From Bacillota bacterium (lineage in GTDB: Bacteria > Bacillota > Desulfotomaculia > Desulfotomaculales > Pelotomaculaceae): 64,000 nucleotides of DNA. The notes beneath the pieces were generated by a model that had not been told where the DNA came from, did no database searches, and saw only the letters and a program-made list of their open reading frames with translations. Position numbers and translations under genes: made by a program. Of this stretch, positions 20,366-30,157 are shown one piece after another; the first letter of the stretch is position 1; each line of letters begins with the position of its first letter. The DNA lies in NCBI GenBank assembly GCA_029555205.1, contig JAKPTB010000080.1, forward strand, positions 1-64,000. Reading direction: 5' to 3'.

Positions 20366-21927
20366 CTTTGTTTCCCACCCGGGGCGGGGCCTGGCAGCCC
20401 CACCACCTGGTATAATTTCTGTAGATCAAGGCTGTTGCGGACCAGGTCTGCCAGCTTGTCAAAATCCTGGCGCCTTTGTTCCAGTATGGATATGGTTGCT
20501 GAGACTGCCAGGGGTTCAAGTCCTTTTTTCCTGCGCAGGGTGTTGACTATATGCCTGCGAAAGCTGTCGTTGTCAAAGATGCCGTGGATATATGTACCGA
20601 ACACCAGTCCGTCCCGGCTGACAGCGCCATCCGGGAAATAAACCTTCTCGCCTGACCTCATCAGGATTGTAAAGGCAGGCCTCAGGTCGGGGGCCAACTC
20701 TGTTCTACCCATGTGGATTTCATAGCCCGTAATCCTGGATGAAGGCGCCCCGTACAAAAAAAAGCCGGAACCAGCCACTTCAGCTTCAATCTGATTGGTA
20801 ATCTTATCGGGTGCAAAGGTGGTGGATATGTCCAGCAGGCCAAGTCCTTTTATTTGGGGGAGTTCCGACTCAGTATGAAGGGGATCGTTTAATTCCCTGC
20901 CGAGCATTTGCAAGCCGCCGCAAATTCCTATGAGGGGTGTGCCTGCCTTCCGGTGCTCCAGGATTTGACCGGCCAGGCCCGAGCGGTTTAAAAAGGCCAG
21001 GTCTTCAATTGTGTTTTTACTGCCCGGCAAGATAATCAGATCAGGCCGGCCTAAAAAGTCATTGCCGCCAACATAACGGAGACGTACATCAGGCTCATCT
21101 TCCAGAGAATCAAAATCGGTAAAGTTAGAAATATGCGGCAGACGGATTACGGCTATTTCAACTGCTCCCGGCTCCTCCACCTGTTCAGCTTTGCTTCTGT
21201 CCTCAGGTATCGTATCTTCCTCCTGGATCCGGAAATCCTGAAAATACGGGACCACACCAAAAACCGGTTTGCCCGTCTTCTTTTCCAGAAAATCGATGGC
21301 GGGCCGGAATAAGTTGAGATCACCGCGGAACTTATTAATTATAAACCCCACAATCCGGTCCCGGTCCTCCGGGGCAACAAGTTCCAGGGTGCCCACCAGG
21401 GAGGCCAGGGCGCCGCCTTTATCAATATCTGCAACCAGAAGAACCGGTGCGCCGGCCATCCTGGCAATGCGCATATTCACAATTTCATGTTCCTGAAGAT
21501 TCACTTCGGCGGGACTTCCGGCGCCTTCGATGACAATCAGGTCGTTTTCCATCCGCAGCCGGTCCAGTGCCCCTTTAATGATGTCAAGGGAGCTGAGCGT
21601 AAATTCAGTATGGTATTTTAGGGCGGGGAAATTACCTGCCGGCCGGCCCAGCACCACCACCTGGGAAGAAGCATTTCCTGTGGGCTTTAGAAGGATCGGG
21701 TTCATATCAACGGTAGGTTCGATCCCGGCTGCTTCAGCCTGGACAGCCTGGGCCCGGCCCATTTCTCCGCCGTCTTTGGTAACAAAGGAGTTTAGGGCCA
21801 TGTTCTGGGATTTAAAAGGGGCTACACGATAGCCATCCTGGACAAAGATACGGCATAACGCAGCAACCAGCACAGTTTTTCCAACATGGGAAGCGGTTCC
21901 CTGGACCATGATTGACTTAGCTTTCAT
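20356..21927 (-). CDS. cobQ: Cobyric acid synthase
   Basis: IMVQGTASHVGKTVLVAALCRIF...PFKSQNMALNSFVT...IEGAGSPAEVNL...GICGGLQMLG. Confidence 0.98.
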   Translation of the reverse strand: MKAKSIMVQGTASHVGKTVLVAALCRIFVQDGYRVAPFKSQNMALNSFVTKDGGEMGRAQAVQAEAAGIEPTVDMNPILLKPTGNASSQVVVLGRPAGNFPALKYHTEFTLSSLDIIKGALDRLRMENDLIVIEGAGSPAEVNLQEHEIVNMRIARMAGAPVLLVADIDKGGALASLVGTLELVAPEDRDRIVGFIINKFRGDLNLFRPAIDFLEKKTGKPVFGVVPYFQDFRIQEEDTIPEDRSKAEQVEEPGAVEIAVIRLPHISNFTDFDSLEDEPDVRLRYVGGNDFLGRPDLIILPGSKNTIEDLAFLNRSGLAGQILEHRKAGTPLIGICGGLQMLGRELNDPLHTESELPQIKGLGLLDISTTFAPDKITNQIEAEVAGSGFFLYGAPSSRITGYEIHMGRTELAPDLRPAFTILMRSGEKVYFPDGAVSRDGLVFGTYIHGIFDNDSFRRHIVNTLRRKKGLEPLAVSATISILEQRRQDFDKLADLVRNSLDLQKLYQVVGLPGPAPGGKQRCL

Positions 21928-21934
21928 TTTGCCA

Positions 21935-22528
21935 TCACTCCATTTTTAATCCAGCGCAAGGTTTAATCTTAAGGGGAAGTCCGGCAATAATAAAATAAAC
22001 CTCATCAGCTTTAGAAGCCAGAATTTGGTTAACCTTTCCGGCCAGATCCCGGAAGACTCTAGCCAGGGGGTTTTCCGGGACAAGACCCAGCCCGGTTTCG
22101 CTGGCAACGATAATCAGGTCCGCTCCGTTGTTTACCGAGTCCCCCAAAAGGTGAGCCTGTTCCAGGATCCATGCTTCTTTTTTGGGGGAAACCGGAACAT
22201 CTTCCCAGGAAGCCGGAACATCCTGGAAGGGAGGGCACTGGTCCAGAAGTAAATTGGTAACCCAAAGGGTGGCGCAGTCCAGGAGGAAAACATCGCCCTT
22301 CTGACCCTTTCTAATCACATCTATAACGTTTTTTTCCTCTTCAACGGTTTCCCAGGAAGCAGGCCTCCTTGCTCTGTGTTTTTGCACCCGTTTTGCCATT
22401 TCCCCATCCTTCACGGCAGCAGTTGCAATATAAATAACGCGTTTTTCCAGCCGGACCGCCTGCTGCTCAGCGAAATCGCTTTTTCCGCTCCTGGTTCCTC
22501 CCAGGACAAGGATCAGCTTGCCTTTCAT
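21935..22528 (-). CDS. cobU: Adenosylcobinamide kinase / adenosylcobinamide-phosphate guanylyltransferase
   Basis: LILVLGGTRSGKSDFAEQQA...RRPASWETVEE...LLDCATLWVTNLL...IIVASETGLGLVPENPLAR. Confidence 0.96.
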   Translation of the reverse strand: MKGKLILVLGGTRSGKSDFAEQQAVRLEKRVIYIATAAVKDGEMAKRVQKHRARRPASWETVEEEKNVIDVIRKGQKGDVFLLDCATLWVTNLLLDQCPPFQDVPASWEDVPVSPKKEAWILEQAHLLGDSVNNGADLIIVASETGLGLVPENPLARVFRDLAGKVNQILASKADEVYFIIAGLPLKIKPCAGLKME

Positions 22529-22569
22529 AACCTCACCAGCCAGTTAACCAGGATAAAAATAGACAAACC

Positions 22570-22815
22570 CCCGTTCCTTATGGAGCGAAGGTTGTTACCG
22601 GGCAATCTAACCCGCCGACCCCTTTGCCTCGAAGGTACCGGGCGTAATCCACAGGCGGGTAGCCTGGCTTCCGGCAGGTTTAGTCTGACTTACAACCAAG
22701 CCCGTTCCGGGGTTGTGAGGTGAAACTTTGTGCCGGTTACAGTGGCGGGACCGCTCAGGTTTTACACCTGATTCCCCAATTATCCCCCACTACGGGGACC
22801 TGTGGCTTAATATGT
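22570..22815 (-). promoter_or_regulatory. Cobalamin riboswitch upstream of cobU operon
   Basis: Reverse strand GGGAATCAGGTGTAAAACCTGAGCGGTCCCGCCACTGTAACCGG...AGTCAGACTAAACCTGCC, matching the cobalamin aptamer core and a B12-box variant. Confidence 0.9.
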
Positions 22816-22874
22816 AAAATATTCAACATCCAGAGCCATAAATCCTGCCATAAAAGCCAGCGCTTAACTTTTTA

Positions 22875-23285
22875 TCACGCTATAAATTCCTTTACCCTTC
22901 TAACCAGTTCCTCAATCAAGTGAGGCAGCGGTTCGGATTTTAAGCCAACAATTTCAATACCCGAGCGGCTCAGAGGTAAAAGAATCTTGTGGGCGGGACT
23001 TGAGGCGATGGCTTCCGCCATTCCGGGGGATAGTTCACCAAGCATGGCGTTTGGTAAAAGAATGCTGATGGGGCCTACAATCAAATCCACCTTTCCGGCA
23101 TTATAGATAACGGCGCTTTCACCTGTGGCTCCTTCATTGGCTCCGGCCCGCAGCATTACCGAAGTTGCCAGCGCATTGGTGCCAAGGGCCAGTAACTCAA
23201 TATGTTCAGGCAACTCCCGGCGGAGTTTTTCGGTAATGTGCTTGCCGATACCCCCGCCCTGTCCGTCAACAATAGCTATCCGCAT
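22875..23285 (-). CDS. DUF3842 family protein
   Basis: MRIAIVDGQGGGIGKHITEKLRRELPEHIELLALGTNALATSVMLRAGANEGATGESAV. Confidence 0.85.
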   Translation of the reverse strand: MRIAIVDGQGGGIGKHITEKLRRELPEHIELLALGTNALATSVMLRAGANEGATGESAVIYNAGKVDLIVGPISILLPNAMLGELSPGMAEAIASSPAHKILLPLSRSGIEIVGLKSEPLPHLIEELVRRVKEFIA

Positions 23286-23484
23286 AATCCACCGCCTTTA
23301 GAACATTCCCAGGTATTTAAGATTAGGTTTTCCAATTTGAATCAAAGATCATAGAGCATTATACCATAAATGATCATAAAAAAAGACCCTCTCCGGGGTC
23401 CATGGGTGTCGCTTTTTTGCAGCTATTATCGTAAATTGCTAATATTAACAATTTCTGGCGCATTGTGCATAAATCTGTGGATAA

Positions 23485-23763
23485 CTAATTTTTTGCTGAA
23501 TTGTGTGGGGCATAATCCTGCAGCTTCGATTCCAGTTCAACAATCTGACGGTTTTTCCTCAACAACCAACGGGCATAGCGATAATTGTTCAATTGAAGTT
23601 TGCGGTTTTCCTTTTCAAGGCGTCTTAAGAAACCTAACTTTTCTTTCTCAATTTTTTCAATCAGGTTCATCAGTACCCTGCGGCTCAAACGCAGTTGTTC
23701 GATCTTTTCTTCCAGCTCTTGAATTCTGTGCCTCAGATAGGTAATATCCACCCTATCTTCCAC
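23485..23763 (-). CDS. Small coiled-coil protein of unknown function
   Basis: Heptad-like MEDRVDITYLRHRIQELEEKIEQLRLSRRVLMNLIEKIEKEK. Confidence 0.6.
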   Translation of the reverse strand: MEDRVDITYLRHRIQELEEKIEQLRLSRRVLMNLIEKIEKEKLGFLRRLEKENRKLQLNNYRYARWLLRKNRQIVELESKLQDYAPHNSAKN

Positions 23764-23875
23764 TGATCCATCACCTCACAGGCATCTCAAAACTAGTATA
23801 TGCCGGGGTTGCCGGGAATAGACATCGTCTGGTTGCAAGAGAGCCTGCAGGTAATAGATAGGGGCTGAGCCCGGG

Positions 23876-25045
23876 TTAGGGGTTAAATGAAAAGCACTGC
23901 CGGACCCGCTCCACAGCTTCGGCAAGGATGCTTTCGTCCTGAACCAGGGCAATCCTGACATATCCCTCCCCCCGGCTGCCGAAGGCCACTCCGGGTATAA
24001 CAACAATACCTGTTTTTTCTAAAAAATCGGCGACAAACCGGGTTGAAGAGGTATATCCAGACGGCAAGGGCGCCCAGAGGAACATTGAGGCGTTTGGCTT
24101 TGGGATCCTCCAGCCTAATTCGGCCAGCCCGTCCACCAGCACATCCCTGCGTCTCTGGTAGGCCCGGGCGTTGCTGGCCACACAATCCTGGGGACCTGTC
24201 AGGGCTGCTATACCGGCTTCCTGTACAGGAAGAAACACGCCGTAATCAATATTGGACTTGATCATAGCCAGGTTTGCCAGGACATCACTGTTGCCCACGG
24301 CGAAACCGATCCGGCAGCCGGCCATGTTGTAGGTTTTGGATAAGGAATAAAATTCAATACCCACTTCCCTGGCCCCGGGAACTTCTAAAAAGCTCATGGG
24401 CTTAAAACCGTCATAGGCCAGTTCAGCATAAGCAACGTCATGGCAAATCAGAATGTTGTATTTACGGGCAAAGTGGATGGCGCGTTCAAAAAACTCCCTA
24501 TCCGCTGAAACAGCAACGGGGTTATTGGGATAATTCAACCACATCAGCTTGGCTTTAGCAGCAATTTCAGCTGGTATTTTGCTGAAATCAGGTAAAAAAC
24601 GGTTTTCTGCGAGAAGCGGCAAGGGATAGATTTCTCCCCCGGCCATCAGGATACTGAAGCTGTAAATTGGATAGCCGGGATCGGGAACCAGGGCGATATC
24701 GCCCGGGTCCACATAAGCCATGGCCAAATGGGCCAATCCGTCCTGGGAGCCCATTAGCACCAGAACCTCATTGTCCGGGTTTAAATCAACGTTGAACCTC
24801 CTTTTATACCAGCCGGCCAGGGCTTCGTGCAGCCTTCTGGTTCCTGTCAGGGTGTAACGGTAGTGAGCCGGGTTTTTGACCGAGTCATGAAGAGCTTCAA
24901 TAATATGGGGGGCTGGAGGGAGATCAGGACTGCCCACTCCAAGGTCGATTACCTTTAGCCCCCTTGCCTCTACAGCTTGTTTTCTTGCTTCCATCTCATT
25001 AAAAATACCGGAAGCAAATCTGGTCATCCGCTTGGACATGTTCAT
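23876..25045 (-). CDS. LL-diaminopimelate aminotransferase-like class I/II aminotransferase
   Basis: VIDLGVGSPDLPPAPHIIEAL...HYRYTLTGTRRLHEA...WLNYPNNPVAVSA...FYSLSKTYNMAGCRIGFAVGN. Confidence 0.88.
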   Translation of the reverse strand: MNMSKRMTRFASGIFNEMEARKQAVEARGLKVIDLGVGSPDLPPAPHIIEALHDSVKNPAHYRYTLTGTRRLHEALAGWYKRRFNVDLNPDNEVLVLMGSQDGLAHLAMAYVDPGDIALVPDPGYPIYSFSILMAGGEIYPLPLLAENRFLPDFSKIPAEIAAKAKLMWLNYPNNPVAVSADREFFERAIHFARKYNILICHDVAYAELAYDGFKPMSFLEVPGAREVGIEFYSLSKTYNMAGCRIGFAVGNSDVLANLAMIKSNIDYGVFLPVQEAGIAALTGPQDCVASNARAYQRRRDVLVDGLAELGWRIPKPNASMFLWAPLPSGYTSSTRFVADFLEKTGIVVIPGVAFGSRGEGYVRIALVQDESILAEAVERVRQCFSFNP

Positions 25046-25114
25046 CTTTTACATCCCCTTTTGAGATACTGGAATTGATTAATAACTATTGTTTCATCAC
25101 ACTTCTTTAGCTCA

Positions 25115-25954
25115 TTAGGCCATTTTCTTTAAATCAGCCACAACGCTGCAGGGTACGGTATTTGAACCCAGCCTGCATCCGGCCGGGTGCTCCGGGCCGT
25201 GGTAATCGGAACCGCCGGTTACGATGAGGCCGTTTGCCCTGGCCAGACTGACAAGACGGGCAGCCTGCTCCGGGTCATGAGCCGGATGATAGGCTTCCAG
25301 GCCGGCAAGTCCTGCTGCCTTCAGTTCTCCGAGCAACTGTAAAGAACGGTTCGATCCCGGATGTAAAGAACGGCTCAATCCCGGATGTGCCAGAACCGGG
25401 ACCCCCCCGGCGGAATGGATTAACTGGATAGCTTCGGCGGGGGTAAGTTTGTAACGGGGCACATAGGCCGGGCGTCCCGCACCGATATAGAGATCGAAGG
25501 CTACGGCATTGGATTTAACTGCGCCCGTCTCCACCAGGGCTGCCGCCAGGTGCGGGCGCCCCAGGGAGCCTGAACCTGAAATTTCGAGAACCCTGTCCAG
25601 ATCAACGTCAAAACCGAGATTCCGGAGCTTTTGAATCATTTTTTTGATGCGGTCTACCCGGCTCGTGCGGAACAGGGAGAGCTTGTCAAGGAGTTCTTCG
25701 TGATTCAGTCTAATCAGGTAGCCAAGTATGTGAATTTCTTCACCATCATATTCCGAACTTACCTCAATTCCCGGGATAACTTCAAGGTTTTGTTGGAGCT
25801 CTGCTGCTGTTACAGCGGGCATGACACCGTCCAGAGTATCATGGTCCGTGATGGCGATGGCGCCCAGACCAGCGGATTCAGCCAGTGCGACGATCTTCTC
25901 CGGAGGATCAAGCCCGTCTGAATAAGTAGTATGAATGTGCAAGTCCGCCTGCAT
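25115..25954 (-). CDS. PHP-domain metal-dependent phosphoesterase
   Basis: ADLHIHTTYSDGLDPPEKIVALAESAGLGAIAITDHDTLDG. Confidence 0.94.
   Translation of the reverse strand: MQADLHIHTTYSDGLDPPEKIVALAESAGLGAIAITDHDTLDGVMPAVTAAELQQNLEVIPGIEVSSEYDGEEIHILGYLIRLNHEELLDKLSLFRTSRVDRIKKMIQKLRNLGFDVDLDRVLEISGSGSLGRPHLAAALVETGAVKSNAVAFDLYIGAGRPAYVPRYKLTPAEAIQLIHSAGGVPVLAHPGLSRSLHPGSNRSLQLLGELKAAGLAGLEAYHPAHDPEQAARLVSLARANGLIVTGGSDYHGPEHPAGCRLGSNTVPCSVVADLKKMA
25339..25386. repeat. 24-nt in-frame tandem duplication within the PHP gene
   Basis: tgtaaagaacggttcgatcccgga / tgtaaagaacggctcaatcccgga, 22/24 identical. Confidence 0.9.
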
Positions 25955-26220
25955 GCGATCACCTTATCATTTTAGAGTTCGACACTATTCATTTCTATAC
26001 CTTCCCCAACACCCCTAAAAAAACCTTTTTCGTACTTTCTGGAGCTATCTCTTCCATGCCTGGATACCCGTCTTTACCGGCCCTTAAGCCCGGTTTTCGC
26101 CTGTTGCAGGCTGAGAACCATTTCACAACAGGGCTTCCGGATTATATTGTGCTCAGCCTGGCTAAACCAGTTAATATGATTATTTTATACAATTATCTCA
26201 ATTTACAACAGGGCTAACAC

Positions 26221-26249
26221 AAAAAGCCGCGTTTTTAGCGGCTTTAATA
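26221..26249 (-). terminator. Intrinsic terminator downstream of spoVS
   Basis: Reverse strand AAAGCCGCTAAAAACGCGGCTTTTTGTGTT. Confidence 0.8.
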
Positions 26250-26332
26250 AACTAAAAAGTCAATTCGCTATTCTATTCTTCGCTTATTGGGAGAAAAGGG
26301 GAAGCAATTAATTAATTAAATATATGCTTAAC

Positions 26333-26605
26333 CTACCTTGGTTCTACAATCAGTTTGATTGCTGTCCTTTCTTCTCCATCAATAATGATGTCTGTAAAGG
26401 CGGGAATACAGATCAGGTCAACTCCACTGGGTGCTACGAAACCTCTGGCAATTGCTACTGCTTTTACGGCCTGATTCAGCGCACCTGCACCAATAGCTTG
26501 CATTTCTGCACATCCACGTTCCCGGAGAACATTTGCCAGGGCACCAGCTACAGAGTTTGGGTTGGATTTTGCTGAAACCTTTAATACTTCCATTCGAACT
26601 TCCAT
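26333..26605 (-). CDS. spoVS: Stage V sporulation protein S
   Basis: MEVLKVSAKSNPNSVAGALANVLRERGCAEMQAIGAGALNQAVKAVAIARGFVAPSGVDLICIPAF; ATG at 26605 behind AGGAGG. Confidence 0.98.
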   Translation of the reverse strand: MEVRMEVLKVSAKSNPNSVAGALANVLRERGCAEMQAIGAGALNQAVKAVAIARGFVAPSGVDLICIPAFTDIIIDGEERTAIKLIVEPR

Positions 26606-26796
26606 TCGAGCAACCTCCTTATTAGCGTCAATAGTTTTGATGTCCTGAACTCCCTGTACAGAAATTATATTCGCTAATGGATATAAAATACCTTTTACCG
26701 GGTTGAAAAATTTAAGTGTAAGAGCCTTTGAAAGAGGCGGGATCTGCCAGCGCGGGCCTGCCCCTGAAAGGTCCATTTATAAGGACTTAAAGCCAC

Positions 26797-27579
26797 TCAT
26801 TCTTCGTAGTTCTGGATCCGTTGAATAGCATAGGCCTCGCCGGTATATTCATCAATATCAATCATAACAGCGTTAAATTGATACGGACCGGAGGCCACTA
26901 CAAAACGCTGCGGGAGTTGGGATTTAAATTTTTCAATAACTATTTCCTTTTTTACTCCCAGCACGGAATCAAACGGCCCGGTCATACCCAGGTCTGTTAT
27001 ATAAGCGGTTCCCCCGGGTAAAATGCGTTCGTCTGCGGTTTGCACGTGGGTATGGGTACCCACCACAGCGGATACTCTACCTGCCAGGTACCATCCCATG
27101 GCAATTTTTTCTGAAGTAGCCTCGGCGTGAAAATCCACCACTACAACTTGTGCCGCCTTTTTGACCCTGGGCAGAATTTCATCCACCTTTCTGAAGGGGC
27201 AGTCAAGGGACTGAAGGAAAACCCGCCCGGCCAGGTTGATTACAGCAACCTTTACCTTACGCCGGGTCTCGAAAACGTTGGAACCATTCCCGGGCGTACC
27301 TGGCGGATAATTTGCCGGCCGGATGATTCTTGGTTCACTGTTTATGTATTCGTAGGCCTCTCTGATATTCCAGACGTGGTTACCCATGGTCAGAACGTCC
27401 ACCCCTGCCGAAAACAGTTCCTGGGCGACGTCCTTTGTGATCCCGCTGCCTCCGGCGGCATTTTCGCCGTTAGCAACGATTAGATCAAGATCGAATTCCC
27501 TTTTCAATTCGCTTAGATTATCCTTGATGGCACGACGACCGGAACGTCCTACAATATCACCAATCATCAGCAGGCGCAA
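26797..27579 (-). CDS. ymdB: YmdB-type metallophosphoesterase (TIGR00282 family)
   Basis: MRLLMIGDIVGRSGRRAIKDNLSELKREFDLDLIVANGENAAGGSGIT...TMGNHVW. Confidence 0.95.
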   Translation of the reverse strand: MRLLMIGDIVGRSGRRAIKDNLSELKREFDLDLIVANGENAAGGSGITKDVAQELFSAGVDVLTMGNHVWNIREAYEYINSEPRIIRPANYPPGTPGNGSNVFETRRKVKVAVINLAGRVFLQSLDCPFRKVDEILPRVKKAAQVVVVDFHAEATSEKIAMGWYLAGRVSAVVGTHTHVQTADERILPGGTAYITDLGMTGPFDSVLGVKKEIVIEKFKSQLPQRFVVASGPYQFNAVMIDIDEYTGEAYAIQRIQNYEE

Positions 27580-27593
27580 GAGGTTTCCTCCTG

Positions 27594-28124
27594 TTATTTG
27601 TTGAATACCAGAACCTTTCCTTCCTCACGGAAGGCAAAAAGACATTTATCCTCGGTGGAATCCTTGATGCTCTCCAGCATGTTATCGATCATTTCTTCCT
27701 GGGCCAGCAGGTCTTCTTCAATTAACTGCTCATGATCTTCCGTAACAAGGTTGGTATTGAGATATTGGCGAAACAGTTCAACAATCAGGGTTATTTCCTC
27801 CTGGGCGAGGGTATCCAGATCCCGTTGCACCTCAAGCAGGGTGAGGTTGCCGCAGGCCTGGTGAGTCAGGGAGACAAATCTCGTCTCTTTACCCTCCAGG
27901 TGATTGTATACTTCGATGCTGTCCAGCAATTTTTCTTTAATGGTATTAAGTTCATTTCCATCCAGATCCTGTAAATAGATGAAGGTAAACTTCAATAAAT
28001 GATGATCAGGATCAAAATTAATCGTAGCCACTTCCGGGTAACGTAATAGAATCGAGATCAACAGGCCAACGCTGTCTGTTACATTGTTCCTGTTTCCTTT
28101 ATAGCGGAATCCCAATGTTGTCAC
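27594..28124 (-). CDS. Conserved-looking protein of unknown function between rny and ymdB
   Basis: Complete 176-aa ORF in a conserved operon; no recognised motif. Confidence 0.7.
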   Translation of the reverse strand: MTTLGFRYKGNRNNVTDSVGLLISILLRYPEVATINFDPDHHLLKFTFIYLQDLDGNELNTIKEKLLDSIEVYNHLEGKETRFVSLTHQACGNLTLLEVQRDLDTLAQEEITLIVELFRQYLNTNLVTEDHEQLIEEDLLAQEEMIDNMLESIKDSTEDKCLFAFREEGKVLVFNK

Positions 28125-28327
28125 CTTCCTTAAGAACCTGCCGAATAAATAGAGATTCTGCTTTCAATAAAGTATTCCTGCTTTTTTTGACTGGTTTTAA
28201 AAAAACTCTTCTCCAAGACCAGATAAGACTTTAGAAACATGGCTAAAATGAGAATTAATTGATGATTTGCCAGGGTCTAATAGAGTTATTTAATTTTATA
28301 GATAAACAACTTGTAAATTTAATAAGA

Positions 28328-28361
28328 AACGGCCTCATAGTGTAAGGCCGTTTCTTTAATT
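28328..28361 (-). terminator. Intrinsic terminator downstream of rny
   Basis: GAAACGGCCT...AGGCCGTTTC with T-rich flank. Confidence 0.75.
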
Positions 28362-28366
28362 TTAAA

Positions 28367-29902
28367 CTATTTCGCATATTCCACAACCCGGGTTTCCCTG
28401 ATTATGACAACCTTAATTTGACCAGGGTAATCCAGTTCGCTTTCGATTTTTTTTGTTATATTTCTCACCAGGCGAATAGCGCCAAGGTCATCTACCTTGT
28501 CGGGCTTAACCATAATCCGGATTTCCCGCCCAGCCTGGATTGCAAAAGACTTATCCACTCCTTCAAAGGAGCTTGCAATTTCTTCAAGCTTGGTCAGACG
28601 TTTAATATAGGCTTCCAGTGTTTCCCTGCGGGCTCCGGGCCTTGCTGCCGAAACAGCGTCAGCTGCCTGTACCAGTACGGCAACGATAGTTTGAGGTTCT
28701 TCGTCACCATGGTGGGCGGCAATAGCGTGAATAATCTCGGGTGTTTCACGGTATTTTTTGGCCAGGTCAACCCCGATGGCGACATGGGGCCCCTCTACCT
28801 CGTGGTCCACGGCTTTACCGATGTCGTGCAGCAAACCAGCTCTTTTGGCTATTTGAACATCAATGCCCATTTCCGCTGCCATCAAGCCGCAGAGGTGGGC
28901 GACTTCGATGGAATGTTTTAAAACATTTTGCCCGTAACTTGTACGGAACTTCAATCGTCCCAGAAGAATGATCAGCTCCGGATGAATACCGTGCACACCA
29001 ACATCAAAAGTAGCCTGTTCGCCGGCCTCCCTGATCTGGGTATTGACTTCCTTCTGAGCCTTTTCAACCATCTCTTCAATGCGGGCAGGATGAATTCTGC
29101 CGTCGATGATCAGCTTTTCCAGGGCAATCCGGGCCACCTCTCTGCGAATCGGGTCGAACCCGGACAGAATTACAGCCTCGGGCGTGTCGTCAATAATCAG
29201 GTCAATGCCGGTTAGTGTTTCAAAAGCACGTATGTTCCGACCTTCACGGCCGATAATCCGGCCTTTCATTTCATCGCTGGGCAGGGGTATTACGGCTACA
29301 GTAGCTTCAGCAACGTGGTCGGCAGCACATCTTTGTATGGCCAGGGAAATAATTTCACGTGCGCGTTTATCCCCCTCTTCTTTGGCCTTGTTTTCAATTT
29401 CTTTAATGATCAGGGCTGCTTCATGCTGAATTTCTTTTTCAATGTCTGACAGCAGAATCTGCTTTGCCTCTTCTGAAGTAAGACCTGAGATACGTTCCAG
29501 TTCAGCAACTTGACGGTTGTAAACCGCTGTTAGCTGTGCCCTGGTTGCTTCGATCTCCGCTTCTTTCCGGCTGAGATTCTCTTCCTTTTTCTCAATGGAA
29601 TCGACTTTACGGTCCAGGGTTTCTTCCTTTTGAACGAGGCGACGCTCTAATCTTTGCAACTCCGACCTTCGTTCACGGTTTTCCCTTTCAATGTCATTGC
29701 GAAGCTTTAAAACTTCTTCCTTGGCTTCAAGTATAGCTTCCCTTTTCTTGGCTTCGGCGTCCTTTTCAGCTTCATCTAAAATCTTTTTTGCTTCGGATTC
29801 GGCGGAGGCTATTTTAGCCTCGGCCAGGGATTTCCTTACAAAATATCCTACGGCAAAAGCCGCAAGGGCAACTCCTGTTACAATAAGAATAATGCTATCC
29901 AT
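28367..29902 (-). CDS. rny: Ribonuclease Y
   Basis: [27 protein letters not shown]...[46 protein letters not shown]...HD domain [10 protein letters not shown]. Confidence 0.98.
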   Translation of the reverse strand: MDSIILIVTGVALAAFAVGYFVRKSLAEAKIASAESEAKKILDEAEKDAEAKKREAILEAKEEVLKLRNDIERENRERRSELQRLERRLVQKEETLDRKVDSIEKKEENLSRKEAEIEATRAQLTAVYNRQVAELERISGLTSEEAKQILLSDIEKEIQHEAALIIKEIENKAKEEGDKRAREIISLAIQRCAADHVAEATVAVIPLPSDEMKGRIIGREGRNIRAFETLTGIDLIIDDTPEAVILSGFDPIRREVARIALEKLIIDGRIHPARIEEMVEKAQKEVNTQIREAGEQATFDVGVHGIHPELIILLGRLKFRTSYGQNVLKHSIEVAHLCGLMAAEMGIDVQIAKRAGLLHDIGKAVDHEVEGPHVAIGVDLAKKYRETPEIIHAIAAHHGDEEPQTIVAVLVQAADAVSAARPGARRETLEAYIKRLTKLEEIASSFEGVDKSFAIQAGREIRIMVKPDKVDDLGAIRLVRNITKKIESELDYPGQIKVVIIRETRVVEYAK

Positions 29903-29950
29903 ATGCGTTCTCACCTCCTTGGAAATTCAATTTTGTCCTCCTTGCGCAAC

Positions 29951-30155
29951 AAAAAAACCGAGTCAAACTCGGTAAAAATAGAACGGGTACCACTTCTTAC
30001 TTGTCCAAATTGCGGTAAGAAAATGGCCCCTTTAACGGGCACTATTTTAACAGCCGGCGAGTAAACTCCCGGCCAGGTTCTTACCTCCGAAAGTATTGGA
30101 CTTTATCTATAATAAAACCCGTACAGTGGTATCCAATTCTATTTTCTACCAGGCT
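29951..30155 (-). ncRNA. Structured ~200-nt RNA between recX and rny: 6S-like RNA or rny leader/attenuator
   Basis: TTGACA-17-TACAAT promoter (30181-30186, 30158-30163); nested stems 30137-30145/29975-29983, 30125-30134/29985-29994, 30096-30101/30003-30008, 30078-30085/30014-30021; terminator 29951-29972. Confidence 0.6.
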
Positions 30156-30157
30156 TA

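Noticed and set aside
29985-29998. T-box-like AAGTGGTACCCG before a terminator, suggesting a tRNA-sensing T-box upstream of rny
   Set aside because: Lacks the ACCGCG core, no recognisable Stem I or specifier loop, and the downstream gene is not an aminoacyl-tRNA synthetase or amino-acid gene; the segment is better explained as the 3' arm of the closing stem.
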